From Cercophora sp. LCS_1 (Eukaryota; Ascomycota; Sordariomycetes; Sordariales; Lasiosphaeriaceae), in contig JAPZLL010000025.1 in assembly GCA_036250225.1 (NCBI GenBank), forward strand, positions 1-64,000: DNA of 64,000 bases, given 5' to 3'. The translations under genes were made by a program, and so were the position numbers. Below the pieces are notes generated by a model. That model searched no databases and was not told where the DNA came from. It was given only the letters and a program-made list of their open reading frames with translations. Shown here piece after piece: positions 33,681 through 45,447 of this stretch (position 1 is its first letter; every line of letters begins with the position of its first letter).

Positions 33681-34652
33681 GCGGGCGGCGCCGTCGACCG
33701 GAGGCGTTTCTTCCTTTTCAGCGCTTTCTTTTCTTTATTTTCATCATTGCGGCGTTTGTGCTCTTGGTTCGCATTATACCCCCAAAAGTTCGCACTGATG
33801 CGCTTGGGTTTCGAGGAAGGAAAAAGAGAGGAATCGGGAGGAGAAGCAATTGGTACTTTGCATCATGGATTTAGCATGGATTGGCGTTGTGGACAAAAGG
33901 ATGGGCCGAAGAGCCGTCCTCGGGTGCCCTCAGTATGTAGCATCTGTTCGGATACGAACATTGAATTAAAAAGCGATGTTGAAGAAGTCTTGTAAGCCGT
34001 TTGTCGGCTGCGTTTCCGTGATGGGGTTTTGCGGGGGACATTCTTGGCAAGAATTCGACATAAAAGAGATTCGGCCGAGGATCGTTGTTCCTAATTCAAC
34101 AAGGCTCTGCCAAAAATTTAGATCTCCTAGAATTCTTTTTCTGGAATATTTCCACTGTTGCATCACATCTCGATCCCTCATTTATGAATTCTCTATGCAA
34201 ACGTCTCTCCTTTTTTTTTTTTTTTTTTTTTTACCAGCCCTATCATCTGTTAGCGGCGGTTTTCTGTATCGTTTCATCCCGAAGAGCAGTCCCACCGGAC
34301 CTTATCGATAAAGATTTGGCAATCCGGGGAACCCCAGGCTCAGCGTGGCGTCGTGGAGTCATCTGAGGGAGCTTGGGCCGACCATCCAAAGCGCTCACTC
34401 GGTGCGTATCGATGACTCTAACCAGCTTCGACTCAGCCGGCGAGCAGCTTCAATAGACTTCCTTCTGATCCTTCTCTCCACATCAACTATTAAAAGCGCT
34501 CTTTTCCCCCCTTTAGAACTTCGTTGCTTTCTCCTTCATTCAACAAACTCCGAACCCAATCCCATCCTCCACCGAACCCTGCTTTGCACTCCCACACCGC
34601 AATGATCCTCAGGATACGAATATAATTTCCCACTAGCGATACCACCGCGATC
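33681..34652. other. Intergenic region between the arrestin and GTPBP1-like genes
   Basis: It contains a long T-run at about 34210-34232. The last 200 bp are pyrimidine-rich and form the likely leader of the GTPase gene. No other coding frame is supported. Confidence 0.5.
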
Positions 34653-36678
34653 ATGACTACCAAAGGGGCAAAACAATTACCGCACGAGAAACGGAAAGGC
34701 GAGGCCGCCCTTAGCGACTTTGCCGAGTACGTTGAGCAGCAGCAAGCTCTCCGCTACCCGAGCTCCAAGCCTGCGGCAGCTTCCACCGCCGGAAACAAGG
34801 GCACCGCCGAGGAACAGCACGAAGAGCTCGACGACTTCCTCGAGAACCTCAACCTTTCAGACCCCGCCCCCGGAGTCAGGCTACGCGAGCTATTACTCTC
34901 GACCGCGGACGATGCCGATGCCTTCAAGCAGCTGGTTGACATCGTCGATCTGAAACTAGGGGAGGGTCATGGCGAGACAGTGTTCGAGATTGGGTTTGAG
35001 AACAATGGCGACTGCATGCAGTTGACCAAAGACGAGTTCGACGCTGCGTACAAGAGGTTAGGGGAGGCTGCCAAGAAACTCAATGCCGACTGCCAGCTGC
35101 TGTTGACCAAGAATGTCGGTGGCGAGCTTGACGGTGCGCCAACCAAAGACAAGGAATGCAGCGGTAAGGTTATGGTACGGCGAGCTCCCGACAAGGTCGA
35201 GGAGGTCATCGAGACACGAATAGCAGTCGTGGGCAATGTCGACGCTGGAAAGTCTTCCATGCTTGGCGTATTGGTGAAGGGTGACTTGGACGACGGCAGA
35301 GGCAAGGCGCGAGTAAACCTCTTTCGGCACAAACACGAGATCGAGACCGGGCGGACGTCGTCGGTCGGAATGGAGATCATGGGTTTTGACACCAAGGGCC
35401 AGGTTGTTGTGTCTGAGACCCCTGGACGCAAGTTGTCTTGGGAGGAGATTGGAAAGCGCAGCGCTAAAGTTATCACCTTCTCCGATCTGGCTGGCCACGA
35501 GCGGTACCTGCGGACCACGGTTTTTGGCTTGCTATCCAGCAGTCCAAATTACTGCTTGTTGATGGTGGCAGCAAACAATGGGTTGATTGGCATGAGCAAA
35601 GAGCACCTTGGTATCGCCCTAGCGCTCAATGTCCCTGTCATGGTTGTCATCACCAAAATCGACATTTGCCCGCCGCAGATCTTGGAGCAGACCATCACCC
35701 AGATCACGCGCATTCTCAAGAGCCCGGGGGCACGAAAAATTCCCATCTTCATCAAAAACCGTGAGGAGTGCATCAATACTGCGACCCAGTTCGTCAGCCA
35801 GCGGATATGCCCTATCTTTCAAGTTTCCAACGTCACTGGCGAGAATCTAGATTTGGTGCGATCTTTCTTGAACATCCTCCCACATCACGGGCGCTATGAT
35901 GCCGACGCATCGTTCGAGTTCCACGTCAACGACACTTTCAGTGTTCCCCACGTCGGTACAGTGGTCTCTGGTATCGTGAAATCCGGAGTCATCCATGCTG
36001 GTGACGAGGTTCAAATCGGACCAGACTCCCTCGGTCGCTTCACGCAGACGTCGATTCGCTCGATCGAGAGGAAACGTATTGGTGTCCCGGCGGCATCTGC
36101 GGGCCAGTCGGCTTCGTTTGCTCTGAGGCGAGTTCGGCGCAAGGACGTTCGAAAAGGCATGGTTGTGTTGCCGAAGGGAGACGGTACCGCTCCAAAGGTG
36201 TATCGTGAGTTTGTTGCCGAAGGTAACAAGCCACTCTTGACTGCCATGTCTACCAGCTATTGACGGCTCTAGTTCTGATCCTGTCTCACGCAACCACTAT
36301 CAAAACTAAGTACCAGGCGATGCTGCACGTTGGACCCGTGTCTCAGACCTGCGCTATCATCGATGTTGACCGTCCGTTTATCCGGACAGGAGAGTATGTG
36401 AATGAGCTTTAGCCCAGGGAACAAGTGCTGACGAATACCCCAGTCGAGCAACTGTGGCTTTCCGTTTCGTGCAACGTCCGGAGTATCTAGCGCCGGGCGA
36501 CCGCCTCTTATTCCGCGAGGGGCGGACTAAAGGGCTTGGTATAGTCAAAAGTGTTGGATACGACCCGGAGCATCCGCTGATGCCGAACTCGCCGCCAAAT
36601 GGTGCGGAGGGTGATGAGCAAATAGTTGGCTCTAGCGGGAAGGATGAGGGCAACGGCGCGGCCCAGGCGCCGAAATGA
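34653..36678 (+). CDS. GTPBP1-like translational GTPase
   Basis: CDS join(34653..36222, 36273..36393, 36444..36678), 641 residues, with two 50-bp introns (36223-36272 and 36394-36443). The G domain has G1 GNVDAGKS (194-201), the G3 motif DLAGH (278-282), and G4 TKID in place of NKxD (about 334-337), as is normal for GTPBP1/GTPBP2. After the G domain come EF-Tu domain-2-like sequence (VPHVGTVVSGIVKSGVIHAGDEVQIGP) and a domain-3 part joined over both introns (EVLILSHATTIKTKYQAMLHVGPVSQTCAII, then RTGDRATVAFRFVQRPEYLAPGDRLLFREGRTKGLG). Animal GTPBP1 acts in elongation and mRNA decay; the fungal role is less studied. An acidic N-terminal region (about 50-130) precedes the G domain. Confidence 0.93.
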
Positions 36679-37146
36679 GCGTATCTTCCTTGCTTCTCTT
36701 ACCATAGCGATTGTCCCTGGTTCCGCCGGCGTATCACTACTTTGGATAGGCTCGGCGGTCACCAGAGTACCTACTTCCACAATACCCAAATTATGACTTT
36801 GATGATTCGAAATGCTTCAGTACATCACCTTTGCGTATGCGTGAGTAGGCTCCATATCAGTAAACAATATCATGATTTTGTCCCAGTCACCCTATGGCCA
36901 TTCGAATGAAACACTCGTGCCCAAGAGCATATCAGGCTGTGGGCTGTACGGCACAAATTCGTGTTCTATTCACTAGAACCGCCTCAAATAGTGAAGCTGC
37001 TTGCAGAGGTCGACAATATACCGTCGTCCCAACATCGCGCAGCGCTCTGTCGTTTCCTGCTTAAGTAGCATGTGTCCCGCGCCCGAACGATCAGTCTTCA
37101 TTTCCAACTATGCCATTACGGTTTCCATCCGTACAGCCTCTCCTCT
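36679..37146. other. Convergent 3' intergenic region
   Basis: It lies between the stop codons of the GTPBP1-like and LSm3 genes, which run toward each other. No coding feature is supported. Confidence 0.5.
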
Positions 37147-37596
37147 TCAGTATGATCTCGACTGGGGAGAAATGAGAACCACACTGTCTCCTATTCAGAT
37201 GAGTTAGCAGGTCCTTTCACTTAGCCAACTGCTCAACTTGCCTCTCACAAAGAGCATTTCCGACTTCCTGCTAACGGTCTAAAAAGAGTCTGTGAGTAAA
37301 GCTCAAGCTCAGATTCAGCAGCGTCTCACCTTGATATCCTCGTCATTCTCCTCATCCTCAACAACGTAAATCGTCTCCTCAACATCACCAAGCACCAAGT
37401 TGCAATGGCTATCGTAAGCCTATGGTAAAATGGTTAGTTCAAGTATGACTGGGCCGGGCTGAATGAGTCGCACATGTAGCTTGCCCTTGAGCTCGCGATC
37501 ACCCCTGAGCTTCACGCACACCACCTCATCGAGAAGAAGTCTGACGAGATCGAGGGGCTCCGCGACCGGACCACCCTCTTCCGCGTTGTCGGCCAT
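37147..37596 (-). CDS. LSM3: U6 snRNA-associated Sm-like protein LSm3
   Basis: CDS complement(join(37147..37190, 37242..37278, 37330..37419, 37474..37596)), 97 residues, four exons. The protein reads MADNAEEGGPVAEPLDLVRL and continues with the Sm1 motif (DEVVCVKLRGDRELKGKLHAYDSHCNLVLGD-VEETIY) and the Sm2 motif (RKSEMLFVRGDSVVLISP). LSm3 is a subunit of the LSm1-7 ring (mRNA decapping) and the LSm2-8 ring (U6 snRNA). Introns of 54, 51 and 51 bp interrupt the small gene. The last intron has a GC donor (G|GCAAGT) instead of GT and a good CTAAC branch site. Length is within the normal 95-105 range. It is divergent from the mitochondrial factor gene and convergent with GTPBP1. Confidence 0.94.
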
Positions 37597-37978
37597 TGCT
37601 GAAAAACGGTGTAAAATGGGGAATTTAAAAAGTGAAGTCGTCGGTGATGCCGTCAAGGGGAGCAGTGAAAGTGACGCCCCGCCAAAACACAAGCGTTGAT
37701 CGCGAGAGCTTGCCTGCCCGCGCAGAATGCAAGGGCGTGGCATGGTGGGGCAAAGCCGCGGGCGGTGAGCAGGTCTGATGGCAGAATTTTGTCTGGTGAT
37801 CCCTGTCAGGAGCTCGGGCCGGGCCATCAAGGTTACCGGAGGCTAATGGTGCCTTCCCGGGATCTTCGCCAGCCCTACGGTTCTCGACCCCACCAAACGG
37901 CTGCGCGAGATTTCATCTTGTGTCTGACAAGGCGTCAATTGAGGACCCCTTCGGCTTAGGCGCGCCCGTTTATATGGG
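37597..37978. promoter_or_regulatory. Divergent promoter between LSm3 and the mitochondrial factor
   Basis: About 380 bp separate the two start codons. No other feature is seen. Confidence 0.45.
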
Positions 37979-40204
37979 ATGACGACCTCGATGATGTCAA
38001 TTCTATCAAAAGGGGGCTCGACCCGCCCCTGCGCCTTCTGCCTTCACCGAATCCGGAGCTCAGATTTCATCCGTGGGACGCGCAGACGAAGCTTTCAGCC
38101 GAACATGTGGCGCAACTTTGGACAACAATCGACCTGTGCTCCAATCTCATCTGGAGAAATGAACATGTTATTCCGAAAGGCGCTTGGCACGCGGCCAAGT
38201 GCCCCGGAGACGACAGCGAAGCCCCGGCCCATTCAGTAGGATGAATGGACCCTTCTTCAGTCTGTCTTCTTGTCGGGTACAACAGTCACGAGCCAAAAAG
38301 CAGCGAGGAAACCAGATCTTCCCGTTGAAGCGTCCTCGCCGTGGGAGAAGGACTTGAGACACTGTTTCGCCTCACCATCACTGATTCTCAGCTACATCTC
38401 GAAACTGATCATCTCCAGCAACGAAGGGTCTCTGTCGAGTGAAGCGCCGCCACTTGCAAGGTTACCACCCACAGTTTTCTCCGAGCTCTTGCGCTCTCTG
38501 GACCCCATCGCAGCTTTGAGCAAGGTCGACCCAATCGGGGACATTCGTGTTTCCGGCGGCATGGCACAGTTCTTGGTTTTGGGGGAGTATCTGGACCACT
38601 GGGGCATCCGAAAGCTTTACGTTCTTGTCTTTAAACGCCTTCTTCTGGCCGCTCGTTTGAGGATACATCTCGGGCCAGGCCTACGGTACTCCGACTGGAA
38701 GATTCTGCTCAGATGCGCTGGCGCGGCGTCCGACCCGATGGGGGCCAAGGGTGTCTGGCACATGATGCTCAAAGTAGGACAGCAAGGCTTGAGAAATGGT
38801 GAGCTGTTCGAGGAATTTGTGAAGGCCAGGTTCCTTACGGAGAGATTGTACCGACAGAACGACATGGCAAGGTTTCGCGTTCGCCCGGTAGACTTGAATC
38901 GCCAGAAGCTGCTCCTCCCTCGGGAAAACGCGGATCGACTCAGGTGGTTGAACCGAAACAAGCTCAAAGCAGATTGGCATTACTTTGGGCAGAATCGAGC
39001 TGCTGGAGATACGAGCGAGCACATGATGAGAATCATGCGGAAGATGACACCCATTGTCAGGCTGGCAACCGTCGCGGAACGCAACCCTCGATTTACACCC
39101 AGCGAGGGCTTGGCCTCCGCGCTCATGATTGCGTACTCACGGACGGGGTCATTGAGGATGCTTGAGGAGCGTGTCTTGGAGCCTCATTGGGGTATCACAG
39201 TTGACCGACGAGCCCCTAGCCAAGTCACTGTGAAGTCCGATAACGACGGTCATCGGAAACCCCTGTCGCCCCTCAGACTACCCACAGGAAATAGCATTGA
39301 AGCTATAGTTGACGTTTACTGCAGCAACGCGGAGGTTGTGACGGCCCTGATGGTGGCCGACCTGATCTCATCCAAATACGGCGTCCCCATCCCCCATCGC
39401 ACCTGGTTCAACCTTTTGGAGTGGGCATATATCCTGTCCACCAACCCGGCATCAACTGAGTGGAAGTATGCCGGATGGCCAGCGAAAATCATCAGACCCT
39501 CAACTGTACAGCTCATATGGAATACAATGACCTCGGAGCGGTACAACATCCAGCCGGGATACCGGCAACATTTTGTCTTGATTAAATCACTTATCCCTAC
39601 AGGTAAATCTAGCACGACCGTGTTCAAGAAAGCCCTTCGTCGTACCCTTGACCTCTTACCGCTTTACCATGAGCTCCTTGTTGAACTAGAGAACACCTTC
39701 AAGAAGCACACACTCATTCAGCTGATGAATATCGAGCCCACTGGTGCCAAGGAGAGACAGAAGTATCTCAGGTTACGGGCAAAGAAAGAGGAGATGTGGT
39801 ATTTCTTCATGACCACCTTCCGCGCTCTACTCAAGAGCTACCATTCCTACGACCTATCAGATCAAATTACCACGCGCCGTATACCAAACCTCATCCGTGA
39901 CTATCGAGGCTTCATGCCCAACACGGTCAAGTATTATGTTGCAACCGGGACAGTCGAGATAGCGAATATTCATCCGGTGATCAGGACACGCTTCAAGCGG
40001 TGGACAGCGACAAGGCCTCGGTTCGTCACAGGAGATCTCGCACCCGTCAACAAGAAATACGTATTCGAGCCCGGAAAGATGGCACGCTGGATAGAGCCCC
40101 AGCCGATCTGGAAGTGGAAAGGGCACACCCGGCGAGTTGACGTTGAGCAGTTTGTGAGGGACAAGGCTGTTCCCGCTGATGATCTTTGGGCCGAGTTGAC
40201 TTGA
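37979..40204 (+). CDS. Probable mitochondrial gene-expression factor (ATP13/Aep2-like), in-frame TAG near the N-terminus
   Basis: The main frame runs from about 38270 to 40204 (some 640 residues) without an ATG near its beginning. The same frame extends upstream to 37979, where MTTSMMSILSKGGSTRPCAFCLHRIRSSDFIRGTRRRSFQ looks like a mitochondrial presequence. One in-frame TAG (38237-38239) separates the two. An intron must remove it, or the gene is damaged. Candidates include donor CA|GTAGGA at 38236 with acceptor GCGAG ending at 38307, which keeps the frame, and a weaker donor at 38199 with an acceptor ending at 38285. The body is helical and basic, with the YSRTGSLRMLEERVLEPHWGI segment typical of fungal mitochondrial RNA-translation factors (Aep2/ATP13-like). 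I am unsure of the exact family. Confidence 0.55.
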
Positions 40205-40419
40205 GATTTCTTCTTTTTTTCCTGTAATACACCTTGAGCTGATCCGGGGCGTTTTTATCCCCATCCTATATACACAGAGCTCTGGTAATGTGCAATATGT
40301 ACGGGGATTGACAGATGCGAGATGCCTCGAAATCATCACGCAACCTGCCATCTAACGGCCAATTCATGACCCAAAGTCGTCGGTTCAGGTTATACCTAGC
40401 TCAGACTCAATCCAGCCCC

Positions 40420-41351
40420 TCAATCCTCAACCTTCTCCAGCTTCAAGTCGTTCATGTACATGTACCGACTCAGCGTGATCCATCCATACCGAAACCAGAC
40501 CATCTGGCTCTTGTGCGCCTTGATCATAGCCTCCCGCGCCCTCATAACGCTCGTCCTCCCCTGAAGCTGATTCACGAACAACAACCCAGCAGGGTGTTTC
40601 TTGTCTTTGAGGTCCGTATTCCATCCCCACGACGTCACCGTCTGCACCAGATCCAAAATCCCGGCATACTTCCTCACCAAGCCCACCGTCGTAAGAGTAT
40701 AGAGATCCACCGGCGCCCCTAACCCGCCCTCCTTCAGCTTCCTAATGAAGGCCCTTGCCCCATGGTATAGCGAGATATGGTTCGGATGGCTTGACACGCC
40801 CTTGTCGTCAAAGGTAATGAGCACGTCGACTGACACCTTCGCCGCCTTTTGTGTCTTGTTCGACTCGACAAGCTGCCGCGCAAACGCCTCAGATAGCACC
40901 CCTGATATCTTGTCGGCATCCCATGTCTTCGTCATGCTATCGGGAAAATGGGGAGATTCGAGAACGAAAACGTCATCTTCTTCTTTGAGACCGAGCACCA
41001 CGCCTGACTTGGCGAGTTCGCGCTTTCGGGTTTCACCCAAGCCGACTGCGTCGCCTACGTGAGAAAAAAAAAAAAAAAACGTCAGCAAAAATTGTGTGTG
41101 AGCACAAGTTGGTGGGTGAAAGTCTTACCACTACTAAGACACAGAATCTTGACGCGGTTGCCCGCCTCTGGTCGTGTCAGCGCCAGCACCGTCGGCGAGA
41201 AGAACATGGCTTCATCATCGGGATGGGCGATCAACAGGCATATCCGCTTGTTGTAGAGCATAGGGAAGCGGCGCGAGACGACGGTGGCCGTGTACACGTA
41301 CAGCGTGGGGGGGAGGATGAGCAGGACCGCGAGGGCCCAGATTAGTTCCAT
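40420..41351 (-). CDS. GlcNAc-PI de-N-acetylase (PIG-L/GPI12)
   Basis: CDS complement(join(40420..41054, 41129..41351)), 285 residues; one 74-bp intron (41055-41128) contains a long T-run before CACGTAG. The protein has an N-terminal membrane anchor (MELIWALAVLLILPPTLYVYTATVV). The metal-binding AHPDDE motif is at residues 42-47 (LLIAHPDDEAMFFSPTV), followed by LCLSSGDAVGLGETRKREL and DVLITFDDKGVSSHPNHIS, whose HPNH completes the zinc site. It removes the acetyl group from GlcNAc-PI in the ER, the second step of GPI-anchor synthesis. The start MELIW was chosen because it begins the membrane anchor directly; an upstream in-frame ATG would add 11 residues. It is convergent with the mitochondrial factor gene. 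Confidence 0.94.
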
Positions 41352-42407
41352 CGTGTCGGAACCAAGCTGCGACACGCGCCGCACCCGCTGCGGGATGGAC
41401 CGCCGAGACGGTCAAGCTTCAAGGTGAGATTACTTGTATTGTGACTGAGAGATGCCAATTGGCTTGCGTGCACTTGCGTCGGTCGGTCGGTCGGCCGTCG
41501 CGTGGGCCGCGCGCGCCCTGGGGTGGTGGTGTGGTGAGGATGAGGCAGAGTCGGGGGTTCGGAGTGGCGGAGTTTGACAGACGCGGCTGTCAGATGCGAG
41601 ATAAGCGCAAACTAGATCGCGCGGTTTCTGATGGAGGGGCGGCTGCGCCTAGTGCCTACGCACCCGCGAGCTTAAAATAAAATGTTGTTTGACGGGTAAG
41701 GGGAACGGGGATTTTGCGTGGGAGCTTTCTGGAAGCTTTGCAACGGTAATGCACGCGGTGGGCGAGGGACGTAGCACTGGGGGTGTGGAGGGGAGAAATT
41801 TATTCAAGGTGATCTGGCGCCTTGAGGTTGAATCTTGGGGTTTGGTCCGATCTGGTTCGCCGGTGAATGAGAGTTGGAACTATCTCGATTCGCGCCGTTC
41901 TGATGCTTTTCTTCTCATGTTGGATTTTGCTTGCGCAGTGAAAAGCGGCAATTGCCACTTTCGAAATTCGAGGCATCAAGAGCTTACATCCCGGTCATCA
42001 TGGCGGGGTAACCTTCAACTCGATTCTGGGGAAACAAGACGTTCCTGTCGACGCTCCCAAGCTTCCTTCACCCCCCCCCCCCCCCCTGCAATCTTGTTGG
42101 GGCCTTATTCCTCAGTGCTACACATGAGGTCACTTCCGGGTAACAGCGCATGATCGGGTGTTGGCCGCATGGAAGCGGTGAAATACGAGATCCATCAAGT
42201 TTCCGGGTTCGGTCAATTCCCGCTCCGGTGCCTTAGCTCGCGGCATGGCTCGTGCGCGTGGACCTCAACATGCATTCGTTCCTCGTTCACGGTCGTAAAA
42301 TTGGCGTCTGACGGATTTATCTTCCTTCCTTCGGCGCTCCGCTGTTACCAAACACCAATCCAAACGACTCCTTCCCTCCGACCACCGCAAACAGCTCCGG
42401 ATCCGTC
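41352..42407. other. Divergent intergenic region
   Basis: It lies between PIG-L and the membrane protein gene. It includes GTCGG repeats near 41480 and a long C-run at about 42069-42087. No other gene is supported. Confidence 0.5.
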
Positions 42408-43165
42408 ATGGCGAAGAAACGCAGGGAGTCGCCGTCGCGGCTGCGACTAAGACAGCCCGACAGGTCTGGCCCCAGCGAGGAAACGCTGCTCGACTTGGCA
42501 GAGAAAAGGGGGCTCTTTGCGCAGGCCCAACAGCAGGAGGCTGCGAACAGGAAGACGGCCGGGCTCCCTCCTCGGCCAGGTAGCGGAGAGGCGGAAGAAG
42601 ATGAGGATGCCGTTTTGTCACCGTTGGCCGAGCGCATCCTCGAGACGCTGCTCTACACTGTAAGCCTGGCGATGCTGCACTTTACATTGGACGTCTTGGT
42701 GCAGAACCAGTTCGCAATGGATAGGATTCAATGGCCTGGTGTTTGCACACGGGCGGGACAAGCCTTGCTTGGTGGGTTTCCCCTGCTGTGTCATGCGAAT
42801 GGGCGGCTCTTACGTGTGCTGGGTGCCGAAACCAGTGCTGACATCGCCGCTTCCATCCTGCAGTTTTCGGCCTTTTGGTCTACGTGCTTCACCCGCACCC
42901 ATCGAGTCCGAGTTTCGTCCCCGGCTTGCCCCAACGCTTTCAGTCGGGCGTGCGGCAGCTTATCTTCTTTGCGACGAGTATCGGCGCCGGGTGCTATCTG
43001 ATCCATGTGACGAATATGTATGGCTACCTGGCGGTCATGAAGCAGGCGCCACCGCTTGGCTGTCTTTGGGTGTGGTCGGTCATCGAGTTGGACCTGGTTT
43101 GGGCGGTGCTGAGTCTTGCCAGCGCCGGCTTCTTCCTTTGGTCTCACGGATACAGCATCAAATGA
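42408..43165 (+). CDS. Four-helix membrane protein of unknown function
   Basis: CDS join(42408..42771, 42864..43165), 221 residues. The 92-bp intron (GTGGGT ... CTGAC branch ... TGCAG) joins CTRAGQALL to VFGLLVYVLHPHPSSPSF. A charged, polar N-terminus (residues 1-70, starting MAKKRRESPSRL) precedes four hydrophobic segments at about 78-98, 117-131, 153-170 and 189-214. It resembles a conserved ascomycete family of small membrane proteins without known function. Without the intron the frame breaks, and the spliced product keeps the membrane segments continuous, which supports the model. Cell location is not determined. Confidence 0.75.
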
Positions 43166-43900
43166 GGGCGGTCGGGAGACCGACGGACGATACCGGGCAA
43201 CCACGGGGCTGCATGCTTTGACGCCGCTCAATATTCCAGGCGTTCTGGGCAGGACGCTGGGCAAGGCGAGGACCACGCGCCATGTCAATTGCGATTGGCA
43301 TGTCGCCACGGCAGCAGTGCAGTTTTCGGAGCCATTTCACAATCCAGGAATGCACAAGCTTTTTCCAAGATCGCTGAACCGGGACCCAATCCCCCCAGCG
43401 CACCTGGAACGCTGTGGCGGAGGCTCATCTCCCGGTTCGGGCCCAATCACAGCCACGCCATGCACCGCAAGCGCAAGCTCGGGCAAGGAGCGCACTAATT
43501 GGTGCGTGGGTCGCACCCAACCAACATTGCTTCTCTCAAGCCCTGTGGCATGGGCCTAATGTTTCCGTGAGGATGGCTGAGAGAAGGTGCTATTTACATG
43601 TGCTTACGGCGGAAGGACCGCACAGCCCGACCAACGCAGGCGCCACATCCACTTCCCCCCATGTGTCTGTTGGGGCTTTCCACGATGCAAACACACACAT
43701 CTATATATTTGTTCAGCCGGTTTCGGTCTGCACTCTCTTCCCACACACTGTCCGCACTTACATACACATCACTCGCTCTCACCGACACTCGCTGTGCCCA
43801 CCTCAACAACGTAATCTGCCTTCCTCAACATAGTCATCCAGCACCTTGCTACACGCTAATACCCGCAACGCTCTGTTGATAACCCCACCACACAGCAAAT
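43166..43900. other. Intergenic region upstream of the chitin deacetylase
   Basis: It contains a pyrimidine-rich leader in the last 200 bp (about 43660-43900). No other gene is supported. Confidence 0.5.
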
Positions 43901-44665
43901 ATGCGTCTCTCACCCTTCTTCTCCCTCGGCGCTCTCCTCAACCGGGAAGCTGCCCCCGAGCCCGAAGCCGCCCAACTCGCGCCTCGCGGTCTCGCCGCTG
44001 GATCTGTCATCGAGCACTGCACGGTGCCCGGCGTAGTGGCGCTTACATTCGACGACGGCCCATTCTTCCACACACCCCACGTCCTGGACCTCCTCGACCA
44101 GTATGGTTTCAAGGCAACCTTCTTCGTCAACGGTGACAACTGGGTCGACAACATTGACGATGAGTCAACTCCTTGGCCCGAGATTCTCCGGCGTATCGTC
44201 AGCTCGGGCCACCAGCTCGGCTCCCACACGTGGTCTCACGTCGACATGACCGCGGCCGATTCGGCTACTCGGACAGACCAGATGCAGCGTCTCGACAAGA
44301 CTTTGGCCAAGGTTGTCGGCAAGGCCCCGACCTACTTCCGCCCTCCTTATGGCTCTTGCCAGGGCGGGTGCCTCACCGACATGCAGATGCTGGGGTACTA
44401 TGTGATCGACTTTGACCTCGACACCAAGGACTACCAGAACAACACGCCCGACAAGATTGAGACGGCTAAGGCTGCCTTCTCCAATGCTATCGAGGCCGGC
44501 TCCCCGGCCGACTCGTGGCTCGCCCTCGCCCACGACGTTCACGAGCAGACCGCCACCGTCCTTGTTCCCTACATGCTGGAGAAGATCAAGAAGCATGGGT
44601 ACAAGGCCGTCACCGTCGGAGAGTGCCTCGGGGACGCCCCGGCCAACTGGTACAGGTCTGCTTAG
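43901..44665 (+). CDS. Chitin deacetylase (CE4 polysaccharide deacetylase)
   Basis: This 254-residue single-exon protein carries the five NodB motifs: TFDDGP (49-54), HTWSH (109-113), RPPYG (147-151), the FDLDTKDY region (about 171-178) and LALAHDVHEQT (about 207-217). D51 is the expected base, D52/H109/H113 the metal ligands and H211 the acid. It deacetylates chitin to chitosan in the fungal wall or on released oligomers. Two cysteines (C154, C157) lie after motif 3. The N-terminus is odd: MRLSPFFSLGALL is a very short hydrophobic stretch for a signal peptide and is followed at once by NREAAPEPEAA. Secretion is therefore plausible but the leader is weak, and a different upstream exon is possible. 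Confidence 0.93.
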   Translation: MRLSPFFSLGALLNREAAPEPEAAQLAPRGLAAGSVIEHCTVPGVVALTFDDGPFFHTPHVLDLLDQYGFKATFFVNGDNWVDNIDDESTPWPEILRRIVSSGHQLGSHTWSHVDMTAADSATRTDQMQRLDKTLAKVVGKAPTYFRPPYGSCQGGCLTDMQMLGYYVIDFDLDTKDYQNNTPDKIETAKAAFSNAIEAGSPADSWLALAHDVHEQTATVLVPYMLEKIKKHGYKAVTVGECLGDAPANWYRSA

Positions 44666-44931
44666 AGGGCCGGCCTTGCGACTGGCAGGAAAGGGGCCGG
44701 CAGGAAAAAGGCCGGCAAGAAGGAAGGTTCACAGCGAAGCATGACCCCTGGAGTGAAGCCCAGTGGAGCAGCGATAGACAAAACGGAGAAGGTCATGCAA
44801 CCAACCAGCGACAATGGCTATTACGAATGATGTGGAGGAACCACTTGATGACCGGGCTACATTGGCCGGACGGGATGGAGGCATGCGATGATGTGTATAT
44901 ACCGGAGATACATGGGTCCCTACTTGCATGC

Positions 44932-45357
44932 TCACGGGAGCACTGGCGTTGGTGGTTGATTGGGTTTACAATACGGATTAATACTTGCATGGCTATGGCT
45001 GGTTGGCATCATTACAATTAAAAACTTATTATCAGCTTTTAGTCTCATTGCCTCCTTGTGATGCCCAAATGCAAATCGTTCCTTGCTCTTTGTCTGTGAG
45101 TTGCCAAAGCAACCTTCCCGATACCAGCCGGTCCAAGACATGGCTGTCTCACCCGGGCGCCACCGATGCCATCCCTGCATATCCCCGGTCACATCGGCCG
45201 GGGTCCCGTCCGGGCACGCCAACCTGAATGTCAACGTCAAAGTGTGAACACCCGAACTTGAGACTGAAGCACGTACATTATCACCCAATATCTCCCCAGC
45301 AACAGATGTTGCGTGTGGCAGGCAGCTATCTAGTTCGGGCGTGCTCAACTCCGACAT
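44932..45357 (-). CDS. Possible small protein of unknown function
   Basis: A minus-strand open frame of 141 codons reads MSELSTPELDSCLPHATSVAGEILGDNVRASVSSSGVHTLTLTFRLACPDGTPADVTGDMQGWHRW. It begins less than 100 bp from the repeat copy that, in front of the HET gene, sits in a promoter-like place and in the same orientation. The alternating hydrophobic strand HTLTLTFRLA hints at real coding, but I recognise no domain. It could be a remnant. Confidence 0.3.
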   Translation of the reverse strand: MSELSTPELDSCLPHATSVAGEILGDNVRASVSSSGVHTLTLTFRLACPDGTPADVTGDMQGWHRWRPGETAMSWTGWYREGCFGNSQTKSKERFAFGHHKEAMRLKADNKFLIVMMPTSHSHASINPYCKPNQPPTPVLP

Positions 45358-45447
45358 GTCTCCAAGAGTCCGAGTGAGACATGCAAGATTGGTTGTACTT
45401 GGCAGCCCTCGAAGCAGATCACCTCAAGAACCTTGGTGCGAGGATTT

